A stretch of DNA of 64,000 nt from Desulfovibrio aminophilus (GCF_023660105.1 NZ_JAMHGA010000034.1:62001-126000), one strand, 5' to 3'. Counted from the first letter of the stretch, positions 46,263 through 58,243 are shown. Translations and numbers: made by a program. Notes: a model not told the origin generated them from the letters alone.

Positions 46263-47087
46263 TCATGTTTTGGCACCAGACGAAACAGGGGGGAAGAAGG
46301 GCTGGAGGCCGGCGATCCGCCCGGCGGCGTTGTAGACCCAGAGCCCGTCATCCTGGATGTTGCCCACCAGGGTGATGCCGATTTCCCGGGCCAGCTCCAC
46401 GGAGAAGCGGGTGGCCACGGCCGTGGAGGCCAGCACGGGGACGCCGATGCGCGCGGCCTTGAGCAGGATTTCGGAGGCCACGCGGCCGGTGGAGACGATC
46501 ATCTTGTCATGGGTGGGAATGCCTTCCAGGAAGCACTGGCCCACGATCATGTCGATGGCGTTGTGTCGTCCGATGTCCTCTCGGAAGATGAGCATCTCCT
46601 CCGGCGTGCAGAGGGAGGAGTTGTGGCAGCCCCGGGTGCGCTCGTAGAGCGTGGAGCGTGCGTGCAGCTCGGCGGCCAGGCGCAGGAGCTGGTCCGGCGT
46701 CACGCTCAGGGGGGCGTCGATGCGCCGCCGGGACACGGTGGCCACGTTGCGGTCGAAGTTCGTGCCCTTGCCGCAGCCGGAGGTGATGGCGCGCTGGAGC
46801 GTGCGGCCTTCCAGGGGATCGTGGCTGGTCTCCACGCGGGCCAGGATGCGGTCGCCCCGGTCCTCCACGCGCACGTCCTTGAGCTGGCCGGGCTCGGTGA
46901 TGAGGGCGTCGGACTTGCAGAAGCCCACGGCCAGATACTCCGGGTGCTTGGCCGTGCAGAGCAGGGTGACCACCTCGCGGCCGTTGAGCAGGATGGTCAG
47001 GGGCGCCTCGCGGATGGCCTCGATGCGTTCGCGTCGAAAGCCGCGCGGCCCATAGGCGTCGATCTCGTATTCGTAGGCGTCGGGCAT
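46263..47087 (-). CDS. fdhD: Formate dehydrogenase sulfurtransferase FdhD
   Basis: A 274-residue FdhD, which passes sulfur from IscS to the molybdenum or tungsten bis-MGD cofactor of formate dehydrogenase. Family blocks TAKHPEYLAVGF, FREDIGRHNAID and STGRVASEILLKA are clear. The mobile loop has TSGCGKGTNF: one cysteine, C107, where E. coli has a CxxC pair. It heads a unit followed by fdhE after 73 bases. Confidence 0.94.
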   Translation of the reverse strand: MPDAYEYEIDAYGPRGFRRERIEAIREAPLTILLNGREVVTLLCTAKHPEYLAVGFCKSDALITEPGQLKDVRVEDRGDRILARVETSHDPLEGRTLQRAITSGCGKGTNFDRNVATVSRRRIDAPLSVTPDQLLRLAAELHARSTLYERTRGCHNSSLCTPEEMLIFREDIGRHNAIDMIVGQCFLEGIPTHDKMIVSTGRVASEILLKAARIGVPVLASTAVATRFSVELAREIGITLVGNIQDDGLWVYNAAGRIAGLQPFFPPVSSGAKT

Positions 47088-47109
47088 GCTGACTCCCTGG
47101 GGTTCCGCA

Positions 47110-47139
47110 AGGATAGCGGAAACGCCGCGCCGGGCGCAA
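47110..47139 (-). promoter_or_regulatory. Candidate promoter of the fdhD-fdhE unit
   Basis: On the minus strand TTGCGC (47139-47134), 18 bases, TATCCT (47115-47110), 22 bases before the fdhD ATG. Confidence 0.4.
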
Positions 47140-47150
47140 CGCCTTTCGAC

Positions 47151-49796
<2,646 letters not shown>

Positions 49797-49987
49797 CAGC
49801 GGGGCCCCCGGGCCTGGGCGGGACCGCCGGATCGGCCTGGGGGCGCTTCCTCCTCCCGGGCTCCCGCGGCGCGGCGTAGGGCGTGTCTGCTCCTCATGAC
49901 GCTGTCCCTTGGAAGTCGGTGGTCGCGCGGTTTTCCGGCGGCCTGTTCAGGTTATGTACGGCATTGCTCCTGAAAAAAGAAGGCCTT

Positions 49988-50012
49988 CGCGGGTTCAAAT
50001 CGCGTCCCGGTC
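49988..50012 (+). other. tRNA 3'-end-like fragment
   Basis: The stretch around GGTTCAAATC resembles the T-arm of a tRNA: bases flanking TTCAAAT can pair at four of five positions (one G-G mismatch), followed by a CCCGGTC acceptor-like segment but no CCA and no upstream tRNA body. It could be a decayed attachment site or a coincidence. Confidence 0.25.
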
Positions 50013-50015
50013 AGG

Positions 50016-50054
50016 AAAAAAAGACGGGCCCCCGGGAGCGCCCGGGAGCCCGTC
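50016..50054 (-). terminator. Intrinsic terminator of the TauE/SafE operon
   Basis: On the minus strand a long GC-rich stem (GACGGGC...GCCCGTC, about 15 bp with one mismatch) is followed by seven T residues. It lies 23 bases after the stop of the last gene. Confidence 0.85.
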
Positions 50055-50077
50055 CACAAAGGCGCGCGATGGTGCGT

Positions 50078-50803
50078 CTACACTTCTTCCTTGGCCTTGG
50101 ACTTCTTCATGGACAGGCCCACGCCGTCGAACAGCTCGAAGATCGCGAAGCCGTACCACATGGTGTAGATTACGTAGAAGACGAGCAGCGCGGTGAGCAC
50201 GCCGGCCTTGTCCAGAACCCGCTGGGCCTGGATGCCGTAGAAGTTGAAGGCGGGTTCGATGGCCTTCTTCATCACCAGATCGACGCCCTGGGCCTCCTGG
50301 ATCAGCTTCTGCTTCTGCAGGGGCTTGATCATGGCGTTGAGCATCTCCCACCAGGCCGTCATGGCCTCCTTCTCGTCCATGCCGCGGCGGCCCTGCACGG
50401 TGGCGCCGTCGTTCTTGTACATGGCGTCGGAGTCCTCGAGCGCGGCGGCCAGCAGGGAGCCGAGGTCGCCCTTCACGGCCAGTTCGCCGGGGGCCTTCTC
50501 GACCACCTCGACGCCGGACTTGGAGCCCAGGGTCACCATGGCGCCGGCCAGCTCGGCCTTTTTGGGCTTGATGGTCACTTCGATGGCCTTGCCCTGGATG
50601 GGGGCGACCTTGTCCCGGACAGCCGGGATGAAGTAGGAGGAGCCCTTGGACAGCTTGTTGAACAGGTCGTCGGCGTAGGACAGGCCGTTTTCCGCGACGC
50701 CCCGGTCGGTCTTGAAGATGGGGGTCAGGATCAGGACGAAGATGACCGCGAAGGAGGCCATCAGCAGGACGCCCTTCGTGAAGCTTTTCTTGTTGTGCAG
50801 CAT
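50078..50803 (-). CDS. Membrane protein of unknown function linked to TauE/SafE exporter
   Basis: A 241-residue protein with one N-terminal membrane helix (ASFAVIFVLILTPIF), an approximately 165-residue extracytoplasmic region, and a C-terminal helix (GVLTALLVFYVIYTMWYGFAIF) ending in a lysine-rich cytoplasmic tail. I do not recognise a named domain. It begins two bases after the exporter stop, so it is almost certainly a translationally coupled partner, perhaps an accessory or gating subunit of the transporter. Confidence 0.75.
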   Translation of the reverse strand: MLHNKKSFTKGVLLMASFAVIFVLILTPIFKTDRGVAENGLSYADDLFNKLSKGSSYFIPAVRDKVAPIQGKAIEVTIKPKKAELAGAMVTLGSKSGVEVVEKAPGELAVKGDLGSLLAAALEDSDAMYKNDGATVQGRRGMDEKEAMTAWWEMLNAMIKPLQKQKLIQEAQGVDLVMKKAIEPAFNFYGIQAQRVLDKAGVLTALLVFYVIYTMWYGFAIFELFDGVGLSMKKSKAKEEV

Positions 50804-50805
50804 GA

Positions 50806-52059
50806 CTAGGCCTCCCCTCTCAGCTTGCCGATGTTGGCGAAGAACTTGCCGAACACCCAGACGCCGAAGATGGCGACAACCACCCAGAAGATGATGTTGC
50901 CCACGAATTCGACGTTGGTCACGAAGGACTTGGAGAGATCGACCATCTCCAGCTCCGTGAGCTTCTTGGGCAGCGTGGCGGCGCGGTTGATGAAGCCCGC
51001 GATGATCGAGACGGCGTAGAAGCCGCGGATGTGGATGCCCTTGACGACCTTGGTGGTCAGCGCGCCGATCTGGATGCCCAGGAGCGAGCCAAGGAGCATG
51101 CCCATGGCCAGGGTATAGAACACGAAGCCGTAGATGGCGTACTGGGCGATGGCCGCCAGGCCCGCCGTGAAGATGATCTGGAGGATGTCGGTGCCCACCG
51201 TGGTCATGGAGGACACGCCGAAGATGTAGACGAACATGGGGAAGGTGACGAAGCCGCCGCCCACGCCCATGATGGCAGCCAGGACGCCGACCACGGCGCC
51301 GCCGGCCGCCACGATCCAGCCGGAGATCCGCCGTCCGCCGGGGACCAGGTCCTCGTCGAAGGTGATCATGGGCGGAATCTGCATGTTCTGGAGCTTCACG
51401 GCCAGGGCCGTGGTGCCGCCACCGCCGCCGTGGGCGTCGCCGCCACCGCCGCCGGGCTTGCGGCTGGCCTTGATGAAGTCGAACAGGGCGTAGAAGCCCA
51501 GGAAGCCGAGCAGAACGGCGTAGATGGAGCTGATGAACAGCTCGGAGAGCAGCGGGTCCTTGTTGTATAATCCCTTGTTGATCGCGCCGCCGACGAATGT
51601 GCCCGCTCCCGATCCCACCAGGAAGGCCACGGCCAGCTTGGCGGAGACGTTGCCGAGCTTCTTGTGCACCGTGGTGCCCATGATGGCCTTGGCGAAGATG
51701 TGGAAGAGGTCCGTGCCCACGGCCAGGATGCCCTTCACGCCCGCGGCCATGAGCGCCGGGGTGATGATGAAGCCGCCGCCCGCGCCGATGCAGCCGGTGA
51801 TCAGGCCCGCGGCCAGGCCCACGGCGATGGAGACGAGAAAGATCTTCGTGGAGTAGAAGGCCGGGGCGTAGGCCGTCTTGCCGCCCAGGAAGTCGCCCGC
51901 CTCGGCGAAGCCGAAGAACAGGCAGGGCAGGGCCAGCAGCAGAAGCAGCAGGAGCTTCTTGCGGTTCTTCAGGATGGACATGGACACCTCGAGGTCCCAC
52001 TTGGCGTGGGCCACCGAGGCGGCTTTCATGAATTCAAAGAGCTGTCTTCCGAATCCCAT
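50806..52059 (-). CDS. TauE/SafE-family sulfite/organosulfonate exporter
   Basis: A 417-residue membrane protein with the two TauE/SafE repeats: AGLITGCIGAGGGFIITPALMAAG-type (residues near 85) and GVLAAIMGVGGGFVTFP (near 260). A glycine- and histidine-containing linker (two poly-Gly runs) joins the halves. The family moves sulfite, sulfoacetate or related sulfur anions, fitting a sulfate reducer. An N-terminal soluble extension and a first helix (KKLLLLLLLALPCLFFGF) precede the repeats. ATG 52059 with GGAGGAGG upstream is chosen over the longer frame. Confidence 0.85.
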   Translation of the reverse strand: MGFGRQLFEFMKAASVAHAKWDLEVSMSILKNRKKLLLLLLLALPCLFFGFAEAGDFLGGKTAYAPAFYSTKIFLVSIAVGLAAGLITGCIGAGGGFIITPALMAAGVKGILAVGTDLFHIFAKAIMGTTVHKKLGNVSAKLAVAFLVGSGAGTFVGGAINKGLYNKDPLLSELFISSIYAVLLGFLGFYALFDFIKASRKPGGGGGDAHGGGGGTTALAVKLQNMQIPPMITFDEDLVPGGRRISGWIVAAGGAVVGVLAAIMGVGGGFVTFPMFVYIFGVSSMTTVGTDILQIIFTAGLAAIAQYAIYGFVFYTLAMGMLLGSLLGIQIGALTTKVVKGIHIRGFYAVSIIAGFINRAATLPKKLTELEMVDLSKSFVTNVEFVGNIIFWVVVAIFGVWVFGKFFANIGKLRGEA

Positions 52060-52180
52060 GGAATTCCTCCTCCTTGCCGAATCCGTCCAGATTTTTTTCC
52101 TCGAAGGGCCCCGGCGCCTCCGTCGCGCCCCGGCCCGAGCCGTTACCGAATCGGGAGCACCCCCGCTCCCGGGATGGACC

Positions 52181-52217
52181 GATATGTTGAAAGGCAAGAC
52201 GTGTGCCAAAAGGCACA
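52181..52217 (-). promoter_or_regulatory. Promoter with overlapping palindromic operator ahead of the TauE/SafE operon
   Basis: On the minus strand TTGGCA (52209-52204), 17 bases, CATATC (52186-52181). A perfect 16-base palindrome of the form TGTGCC-N4-GGCACA (52202-52217) covers the -35, the position expected for a repressor operator. The leader would be about 115 bases. Confidence 0.5.
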
Positions 52218-52259
52218 AGCAGTTCGCCAAGGCTGCTTTTGTTGAAATGATTCGATTTT

Positions 52260-52688
52260 TTACTCCACTCCCGATGCGCCGCCGCTGGCCGGGCCCGACT
52301 CCTCTGTCAGCATTTTTTCCACCCCGCCGCCGGGGGTCCCGCCGCGCAGCAGGTCGAGCACGGCGGCCAGCAGGGGCGAGGGATCGCCGGTCTTCTCCAC
52401 CAGGACGTGGGCGCAGACGATGCCCGCCTCCGGACCGTCGCCGGGGTAGGTCAGGACCACCATCGGGGAGGCCGGGCAGAGTTCCGAGGCCCAGCCCGGC
52501 CCGCCGGACAGGGCCTCGGCGTCGCAGATCAGGACGTCCGGCGGCCGTTCGCGACCCAACAGCTCGCGGGCCTGGTGCCGGTCGCGGGCCAGGAGCGCGC
52601 GCACGCCGAGGCTCTCCAGTTCGCGGGCCAGGAAGGCCCGCACCCGGGGATTGCGGTCCACGATGAGCACGCAGGGATCCGCGGCCAT
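52260..52688 (-). CDS. Stand-alone receiver-domain protein
   Basis: A 142-residue protein with a CheY-like receiver (CVLIVDRNPRVRAFLARELE at the start, VLICDAEALSG with the likely phosphoacceptor aspartate, VEKTGDPSP with the conserved lysine). A short 20-residue tail follows and there is no output domain. The start pair is D-R rather than D-D, so metal binding may be weakened. It lies downstream of the NtrC-like regulator gene on the same strand. Confidence 0.7.
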   Translation of the reverse strand: MAADPCVLIVDRNPRVRAFLARELESLGVRALLARDRHQARELLGRERPPDVLICDAEALSGGPGWASELCPASPMVVLTYPGDGPEAGIVCAHVLVEKTGDPSPLLAAVLDLLRGGTPGGGVEKMLTEESGPASGGASGVE

Positions 52689-52861
52689 GCCTTCATACCT
52701 CGCTGCCCGGGCGAGGCAATGGCCGTGCCAGCGGGGACGCCGGCGCAACATGCCGGAATTTCAGATGGAATGTGGGAGCCCATGCCGGCCGGAGGCTCCC
52801 GCCGGTGTCAGGTTTCTTTACACTTCGTCAAGGCTGGAAAACCGAACCGGAAGGGGAGGGA

Positions 52862-54286
52862 TCAGGAGACCTGGGCCCCGATGCGCAGGCCGTACTTCTC
52901 GATGCGGGCCAGGAGCGTGGGCCGGGAAAGGCCCAGAAGCCGGGCCGCGCGGGTGCGGTTGCCGCCGGTGATCTCCAGGGCCTCGCGGATGACGAGGCGG
53001 CCCACGTGGTCCATGAGTTGGTCGAAGGCGTTTTCGCCCGCCTTCTCGGTGAGCGTGCGGCGCACGAAGGCGGCCAGGGGCTCGCCGCCCTCGGATCCGG
53101 CCGGGGCGGTTCCGGTTCGCGGCCCGCCCACGGCCGCCAGCACGTCCTCGCGGGTGAGCGGCGCGCCCCGGCTGAAGATGAGGGCCTTGTGCAGCGAGTT
53201 GCCCAGCTCGCGCACGTTGCCGGGCCAGGGGTGGGAGGCCAGGGCCTCCACGGCCTCGGGGGTCAGGCCCGGGTTGGGCATGTCCATCTCGCGGCTGTAG
53301 CGGGCCAGGAAGAAGTCCGCCAGGAGCGGGATGTCCTCGCGGCGTTCGCGCAGCGGCGGCAGATTCAGGGTCACGACCTTGAGTCGGTAGTAGAGGTCCT
53401 CGCGGAAGCGGCCCTCGGTCACGGCGGCCTCCAGGTCGCGGTTGGTGGCCGCGATGATGCGCACATCCACGGGAATGGGCTCCCGGCCGCCGAGGCGCTC
53501 GATCTTCTTCTCCTGGAGCAGGCGCAGGATCTTGGCCTGGATGCTCAGGGGCATGTCCCCGATCTCGTCCAGGAACACGGTGCCCCGGTTGGCCTGCTCG
53601 ATCTTGCCCACGCGCCGGGCGGCCGCGCCGGTGAAGGCTCCCTTCTCGTAGCCGAACAGCTCGCTTTCCAGGAGCGTCTCCGGGATGGCCACGCAGTTGA
53701 TGACCAGGAACGGCCGGTCCGCGCGCAGGCTGTGCTGGTACACGGCCCGGGCCACCAGCTCCTTGCCCGTGCCGGACTCGCCCCGGATGAGCACCAGGGC
53801 GTCGGTGGGCGCGGCCCTGCCGATGGCCTTGTAGACCTCGTTCATGGCCTTGCCCGTGCCCACCAGCGCCTCGCCGGGCTCGGCCTCGGCCGAGGGCCCC
53901 AGGCCCACGCGGCCGCGCATGAGCGCCCCGGCCTCCAGGGCGCGATGGATGAGGTCCAGGATGTCCGGGATGTCGAAGGGCTTGAGCACGTAGTCGAAGG
54001 CCCCCATCTTGGTGGCCTCGATGGCCGTCTCCGTGGTGCCGAAGGCGGTCATGATGATGGCCTGGAGCTTGGGGTCCACCTTGCGCATGGCCTGGAAGGC
54101 GGCCAGCCCGTCCATGCCCGGCATGCGCACGTCCATGACCACGAGATCCGGGGAACGCTCCTCCACCAGGCGCAGCCCGGCCTCGCCCGAGGCCGCCGCC
54201 CGCACCGTGTGCCCCTCGCCCGCGAGGAGTTTCTCGAAGCTCTCGCGCAGGTGCAGGTCGTCGTCCACGATCAGGATCTCAGCCAT
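52862..54286 (-). CDS. NtrC-family sigma-54 response regulator
   Basis: A 474-residue regulator: receiver (1-120, D52 in [11 protein letters not shown]), AAA+ domain with Walker A GESGTGKE and the sigma-54 contact loop GAFTGA, Walker B-like [10 protein letters not shown], and a Fis-type helix-turn-helix at the end ([22 protein letters not shown]). It activates RNA polymerase holding sigma-54 from upstream sites. Its start overlaps the end of the sensor kinase gene by 16 bases. The target genes are unknown. Confidence 0.95.
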   Translation of the reverse strand: MAEILIVDDDLHLRESFEKLLAGEGHTVRAAASGEAGLRLVEERSPDLVVMDVRMPGMDGLAAFQAMRKVDPKLQAIIMTAFGTTETAIEATKMGAFDYVLKPFDIPDILDLIHRALEAGALMRGRVGLGPSAEAEPGEALVGTGKAMNEVYKAIGRAAPTDALVLIRGESGTGKELVARAVYQHSLRADRPFLVINCVAIPETLLESELFGYEKGAFTGAAARRVGKIEQANRGTVFLDEIGDMPLSIQAKILRLLQEKKIERLGGREPIPVDVRIIAATNRDLEAAVTEGRFREDLYYRLKVVTLNLPPLRERREDIPLLADFFLARYSREMDMPNPGLTPEAVEALASHPWPGNVRELGNSLHKALIFSRGAPLTREDVLAAVGGPRTGTAPAGSEGGEPLAAFVRRTLTEKAGENAFDQLMDHVGRLVIREALEITGGNRTRAARLLGLSRPTLLARIEKYGLRIGAQVS

Positions 54287-55776
54287 GACGTGTCCTCCTT
54301 GCAGGGCAAGGCCAGGACGAATGTCGCGCCCTTGCCCTCCACGGCGTGCAGGTGGAGCCAGCCGCCGTGCTCCTCCAGGATGCGCTTGGCGATGGGCAGG
54401 CCCAGGCCCGTGCCCTCCTCCTTGGTGCTGAAGAAGGGCTGGAAGACCTCCTCGCGCAGTTCGGGAGCGATGCCCGGGCCGGAATCGCCGATGCGGATGA
54501 CCACGGCCCGGCCCAGGGGCGGGACGATGCCCTTTTCCTCGCTGATGACGATGTGGCCGCCGTGACCCATGGCGTCGCAGGCGTTGAGCAGGAGGTTCAC
54601 CAGGGCCTCCTTGAGCTGCTCGGGGTCCACGTCCACCTCGGGCAGGGCGTCCTCGCGGTTCACCTCCACGTCCACGCCGAAGGATTCCAGGCGGTGGTGG
54701 AGAAGCTGGAGGGTCATGTCCACCACGGCCGAGGGGCTGACGCGCTGGATCTTGAGCTTGGGCCGCCGCGAGAACTCCAGGAAGTTGCGGATGATGGTGT
54801 CCAGGTGCTTGATCTCGTCGGCGATGACCTCGAAGTCCTCCTTCTGGCGCGGTTCGAGCTGCAGCCCGCGCTCCAGGGAGAAGAGGCGCATCTTCACCGA
54901 GGTCAGGGGGTTGCGGATGCTGTGGGCCACGCCCGCGGCCAGCTTGCCCACCAGGGCCAGCTTCTCGGTCTGGCGCAGCGTTTCCCGACTCTCGGCCAGG
55001 AGGGTCTTGGCCTTGTTCACGTCCTCCAGCAAAGTGCCCACCCGGTCGGAGAGCGCGCCCACCTCGTTGAACAGGGCCCCGGGCGAGGGCTGGGGCGTGT
55101 CCGCCGCCAGGCGGCGGATGGGCGCGAGGATCTGGCGGTAGAGCACCCAGCAGAGGCCGAAGCCCAGGATCACGGTGAGCACGATGGCCGCCAGGGACAG
55201 GCCCGTGACCACCCGGGCGCGTTCGCGGTAGGTCGCGCTGGCCTGGGTGATGCTCTCGTTGTGGATCTGCTTGTACTGCTCGGCCAGGGCCGTGATCTGG
55301 AGGAACTGCTCGCGGATGATCCAGTGCTTGGCCTCGCCCTCGCGCTTGCGGCCTTCGCGGTAGAGTTCGATGACCTCGTCGCGGGCCCCGGCGTAGCGGA
55401 AGTATTCGGCCTCGATGCGGTTGAGGATTCCGCGGCCGCCTTCCAGGTTCTCGGTCTCCCGCGCCCGGCCGAGCCAGTTCTCGAAGGCTCGGCGCTGCGC
55501 GTCGAGCCTCTTGATCCACTCCTCGTCGCCGGTGAGCATGTAGTAGGTCACGTAGCCCTTCTGCATGACGAAGGCGTTCTCCAGGGCCTGGGCGGCCAGG
55601 AGCGGGGCGACCTCGTACTGCTCCAGCTCGGTGAAGATGGCCTGGGTGCGCCCGGCGTAGAGGAGGGTGTAGACCGCGCCCGCCGTGGTGGCCAGCATGA
55701 GTCCCACGAGCAGGGCCGCGATGCGCGCCCGCAGGCTGAGCCAGCCCAGGCGGGCCTTGGAGTGCTGATCGGACAC
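54271..55776 (-). CDS. Membrane sensor histidine kinase (NtrB-like partner)
   Basis: A 501-residue kinase with two membrane helices (about 18-38 and 185-206) flanking a helical periplasmic domain of the 4HB type. HisKA has H285 (GVAHSIRNPLTSVKM), and the ATPase domain has NLLLNACDAMG, GDSGPGIAPELREE and GTGLGLPIAKRIL. It pairs with the downstream sigma-54 regulator, whose start overlaps its 3' end. Confidence 0.94.
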   Translation of the reverse strand: MSDQHSKARLGWLSLRARIAALLVGLMLATTAGAVYTLLYAGRTQAIFTELEQYEVAPLLAAQALENAFVMQKGYVTYYMLTGDEEWIKRLDAQRRAFENWLGRARETENLEGGRGILNRIEAEYFRYAGARDEVIELYREGRKREGEAKHWIIREQFLQITALAEQYKQIHNESITQASATYRERARVVTGLSLAAIVLTVILGFGLCWVLYRQILAPIRRLAADTPQPSPGALFNEVGALSDRVGTLLEDVNKAKTLLAESRETLRQTEKLALVGKLAAGVAHSIRNPLTSVKMRLFSLERGLQLEPRQKEDFEVIADEIKHLDTIIRNFLEFSRRPKLKIQRVSPSAVVDMTLQLLHHRLESFGVDVEVNREDALPEVDVDPEQLKEALVNLLLNACDAMGHGGHIVISEEKGIVPPLGRAVVIRIGDSGPGIAPELREEVFQPFFSTKEEGTGLGLPIAKRILEEHGGWLHLHAVEGKGATFVLALPCKEDTSWLRS

Positions 55777-55831
55777 GCGAATCCTCCGGGTCTGGCGATT
55801 GGGCTAGCGCAAATCCGGCGCGCGGGCAAGC

Positions 55832-57370
55832 TCAGGGCAGGAAGGGCGCGAGGGCGCGCCAGAATTCCCGGGCCGGGGCGGGCAGGGAGGGCGAGACCGT
55901 CCGCAGCGCGGCGCGGAAGGCCTCCGCGTCGGCCTGTTCCACGTCCCGGCGCATGGCCTCCAGCTCCTCGCCGCTGAACTTGTGCTCCATCTTGAAGTGG
56001 TTGGCCTGGGCCTGGGCCAGGGAGAGCGGGGTGCGCCGCGCCGGATCGCCGGTGTCCTGGAGGTGGACGACCCCGGAGCGGCCCTCGAAGAGGACCATGC
56101 CGCCCGCCTTCCAGATCTGGAGGTCGTGCTCGATGTCGTCCACCTGGGAGGGCGAGAAGCGCGGGTCGAAGCCGGGAACGCCCAGGCGCTCCAGCCGTTC
56201 GCGATGCAGGAGGTGGCAGCAGCCCATGACCGAGAGGCAGGGCCGGAGGTGGTCGTACTGCCCCAGGTCGAGGACCGTGGGCGCGTTGGGCGTGAAGCGG
56301 ATGCGCCCCTCCCCGGTCTCGGCGAAGAAGCGCCAGGCGTACTGGATCACCAGGGGCGAGCGCGGGTGGAGCACCTTGACTCCGGCGGCGCAGGCCCGGG
56401 GCTCGGCCTCCAGGGCGCCCAGGAGTCCGGCCAGCCAGCGCCGGGGCAGGAGCACGTCGTCGTCCAGGAAGGCGACGTACTCGGCCTCCCTCGACGCGGG
56501 CAGGGACCAGAGCCAGTTGCGCGCGGGCGGCGCGCCCACGTTCACCGGCAGGTGCAGCACGTCCAGGGCGAGGTTCGGGGCCGCGCGCCGGGCCAGGGCC
56601 TCCAGCTCCTCCTGCGGGATCGAGGTGGAGCCGTTATTCAGGAGCGTGACCCGGGCCGGGCCCAGCTCCGTGGCGGCCAGGCTCTCCAGGGTCCGGGCCA
56701 GGGCCTCGGGCTTGTTCCAGGAATAGAGGCAGACGTGGACTCGGCGCGACCCCGGCAGGGACGGGTCGGGCTCGGGCGCGGCCAGCTGCATGATGGCCGA
56801 GGGCTGGAGGGGCTCCATCTCCAGGGAGGCCAGGAGGTGCCCCCGGGCCTCGGCCGGACGGTCCGCGTCCAGGGCCAGCCGGGCGCGCAGGTTGCGGGCC
56901 AGGAAGTTCTCCGGGGCGCGCTCCAGGGCCCGGGCCGCCTGGTCCGGCTCCCCGGCCGCGCGCAGTCCCCAGGCCAGCAGGGGCGCGGCCGCCGCTCCCT
57001 GGGGAGAGGCGAGCAGGCTTTCGGTTTCGGCCAGGAAGGCGGCGCGCCCGCCGGTCTGCCAGGCGTTCAGGGCCTGGGCCAGCGTCCGCGCCGGGTCCGT
57101 TCCGGTCGAACCGGGCAGCCCGTCCAGCCAGCGGCTGAAGCCGGGGGGCGGGGGCGCGGCCGGAAAAAGCCGCCGGGCCTGGGCCGCCAGGGCCGGGTCA
57201 AAGGGCAGGAAGACCACCGCCTGGCGCAGCAGGGCTCCGGCGGTGAACAGGCGCTGGGGCTGGTCCGGCCGGGCGTCGGCCAGGAGCGCGGCGGCGGCCT
57301 CCAAGGCCTGTCCGGGGTCCAGGAAACCCGCCAGACGCAGGCGTTGGAAGACGTCCCGGAACGGCCGCAT
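55832..57370 (-). CDS. GT2-family glycosyltransferase with N-terminal helical repeat region
   Basis: A 512-residue protein. Residues 1-200 are helical, TPR-like (PENFLARNLRARLALDADRPAEARGHL, split). Residues 205-470 are a GT-A domain: VHVCLYSWNKPEALARTLESL, then the metal-binding VAFLDDDVLLPRRWLAG. It is predicted to move a sugar from a nucleotide donor in the cytoplasm. ATG 57370 lies five bases after the ankyrin stop. The target is unknown. Confidence 0.8.
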   Translation of the reverse strand: MRPFRDVFQRLRLAGFLDPGQALEAAAALLADARPDQPQRLFTAGALLRQAVVFLPFDPALAAQARRLFPAAPPPPGFSRWLDGLPGSTGTDPARTLAQALNAWQTGGRAAFLAETESLLASPQGAAAAPLLAWGLRAAGEPDQAARALERAPENFLARNLRARLALDADRPAEARGHLLASLEMEPLQPSAIMQLAAPEPDPSLPGSRRVHVCLYSWNKPEALARTLESLAATELGPARVTLLNNGSTSIPQEELEALARRAAPNLALDVLHLPVNVGAPPARNWLWSLPASREAEYVAFLDDDVLLPRRWLAGLLGALEAEPRACAAGVKVLHPRSPLVIQYAWRFFAETGEGRIRFTPNAPTVLDLGQYDHLRPCLSVMGCCHLLHRERLERLGVPGFDPRFSPSQVDDIEHDLQIWKAGGMVLFEGRSGVVHLQDTGDPARRTPLSLAQAQANHFKMEHKFSGEELEAMRRDVEQADAEAFRAALRTVSPSLPAPAREFWRALAPFLP

Positions 57371-57375
57371 GCGGG

Positions 57376-58116
57376 TCAGCGCGCCCCGTGGGCTTCGAGG
57401 AAGCCGCGCACCCGGGGGTCCTTGGCCCAGCCCAGGGGGGTGGCTCCGTTGGGGCCGCGGGCGTTCACGTCCGCTCCGCGCTGGACCAGGGCCTCGACCA
57501 GGGAGATGTCGCCGGACTTGGCCGCCCAGTGCAGGGGCGTGAAGGGGGTCAGGGGGCAGCCCTTGGGGTCCGCGCCCTGCTCCAGGAGATAGAGGGCGAT
57601 GTCCACCTTGCCCTTGCGCACGGCCCAGGAGATGGCCGTGGCCCCGAACGTGTCCGTGGCGTGCAGGTCGCAGCCGCGCGCGAGCAGCTCGCGCACCAGC
57701 GCCAGGTCGCCCTTGCTGCCGCAGGCGGCGTGCAGGGTGGTCTTGCCGTAGTAAGTGCGGGCCTGGGCGTCCGCGCCGCGCTCCAGGAGGACCTTGGCCG
57801 TGGCGAAGTTGCCGAACTCTGCGGCCGAGACCAGGGGGGTCATGTCGAGCTTGTCGCGGCCCTCGATGGAGGCCCCGGCGTCCAGGAGCCAGACCACGAT
57901 CTCCGGGGTGCCGCACTGGGCCGCCCAGGTCAGGGGCGTGGCCCCGGAGGCGTCGTCCACCGCGTCCAGCAGGCCGCGCGGCGGGGTCATGGCCTTGACC
58001 CGGGCCAAGTCGCCCTCGCCGATGGCCATGAACAGGCCGGTGAAGCGGGCGGCCTCGGCCCCGGCGGGCAGGCAGAGCAGGACCGCCAGGAGGAGGCAGA
58101 GAGTCCGTGTGCGCAT
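57376..58116 (-). CDS. Periplasmic ankyrin-repeat protein
   Basis: A 246-residue protein with a signal peptide (cut after AGAEA) and about six ankyrin repeats (GATPLTWAAQCGTPEIVVWL, TPLVSAAEFGNFATAKVLLE, FTPLHWAAKSGDISLVEALV and others). Ankyrin proteins mediate binding; in the periplasm they often serve as scaffolds or immunity factors. The start at 58116 begins the signal peptide; the upstream extension is rejected. It is five bases ahead of the GT2 gene. Confidence 0.87.
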   Translation of the reverse strand: MRTRTLCLLLAVLLCLPAGAEAARFTGLFMAIGEGDLARVKAMTPPRGLLDAVDDASGATPLTWAAQCGTPEIVVWLLDAGASIEGRDKLDMTPLVSAAEFGNFATAKVLLERGADAQARTYYGKTTLHAACGSKGDLALVRELLARGCDLHATDTFGATAISWAVRKGKVDIALYLLEQGADPKGCPLTPFTPLHWAAKSGDISLVEALVQRGADVNARGPNGATPLGWAKDPRVRGFLEAHGAR

Positions 58117-58243
58117 GGAAGGAGAATACACCAGCCGGGCCGGGGCTGCCAAGAGCGGCGCGCGCGGCCGGAATTCGCCGTTGAATCCGGGCGGATGGAG
58201 TGGTAGAAAACGCGGAAACCCCAATCTTCAAAGGGAGCGGCGC

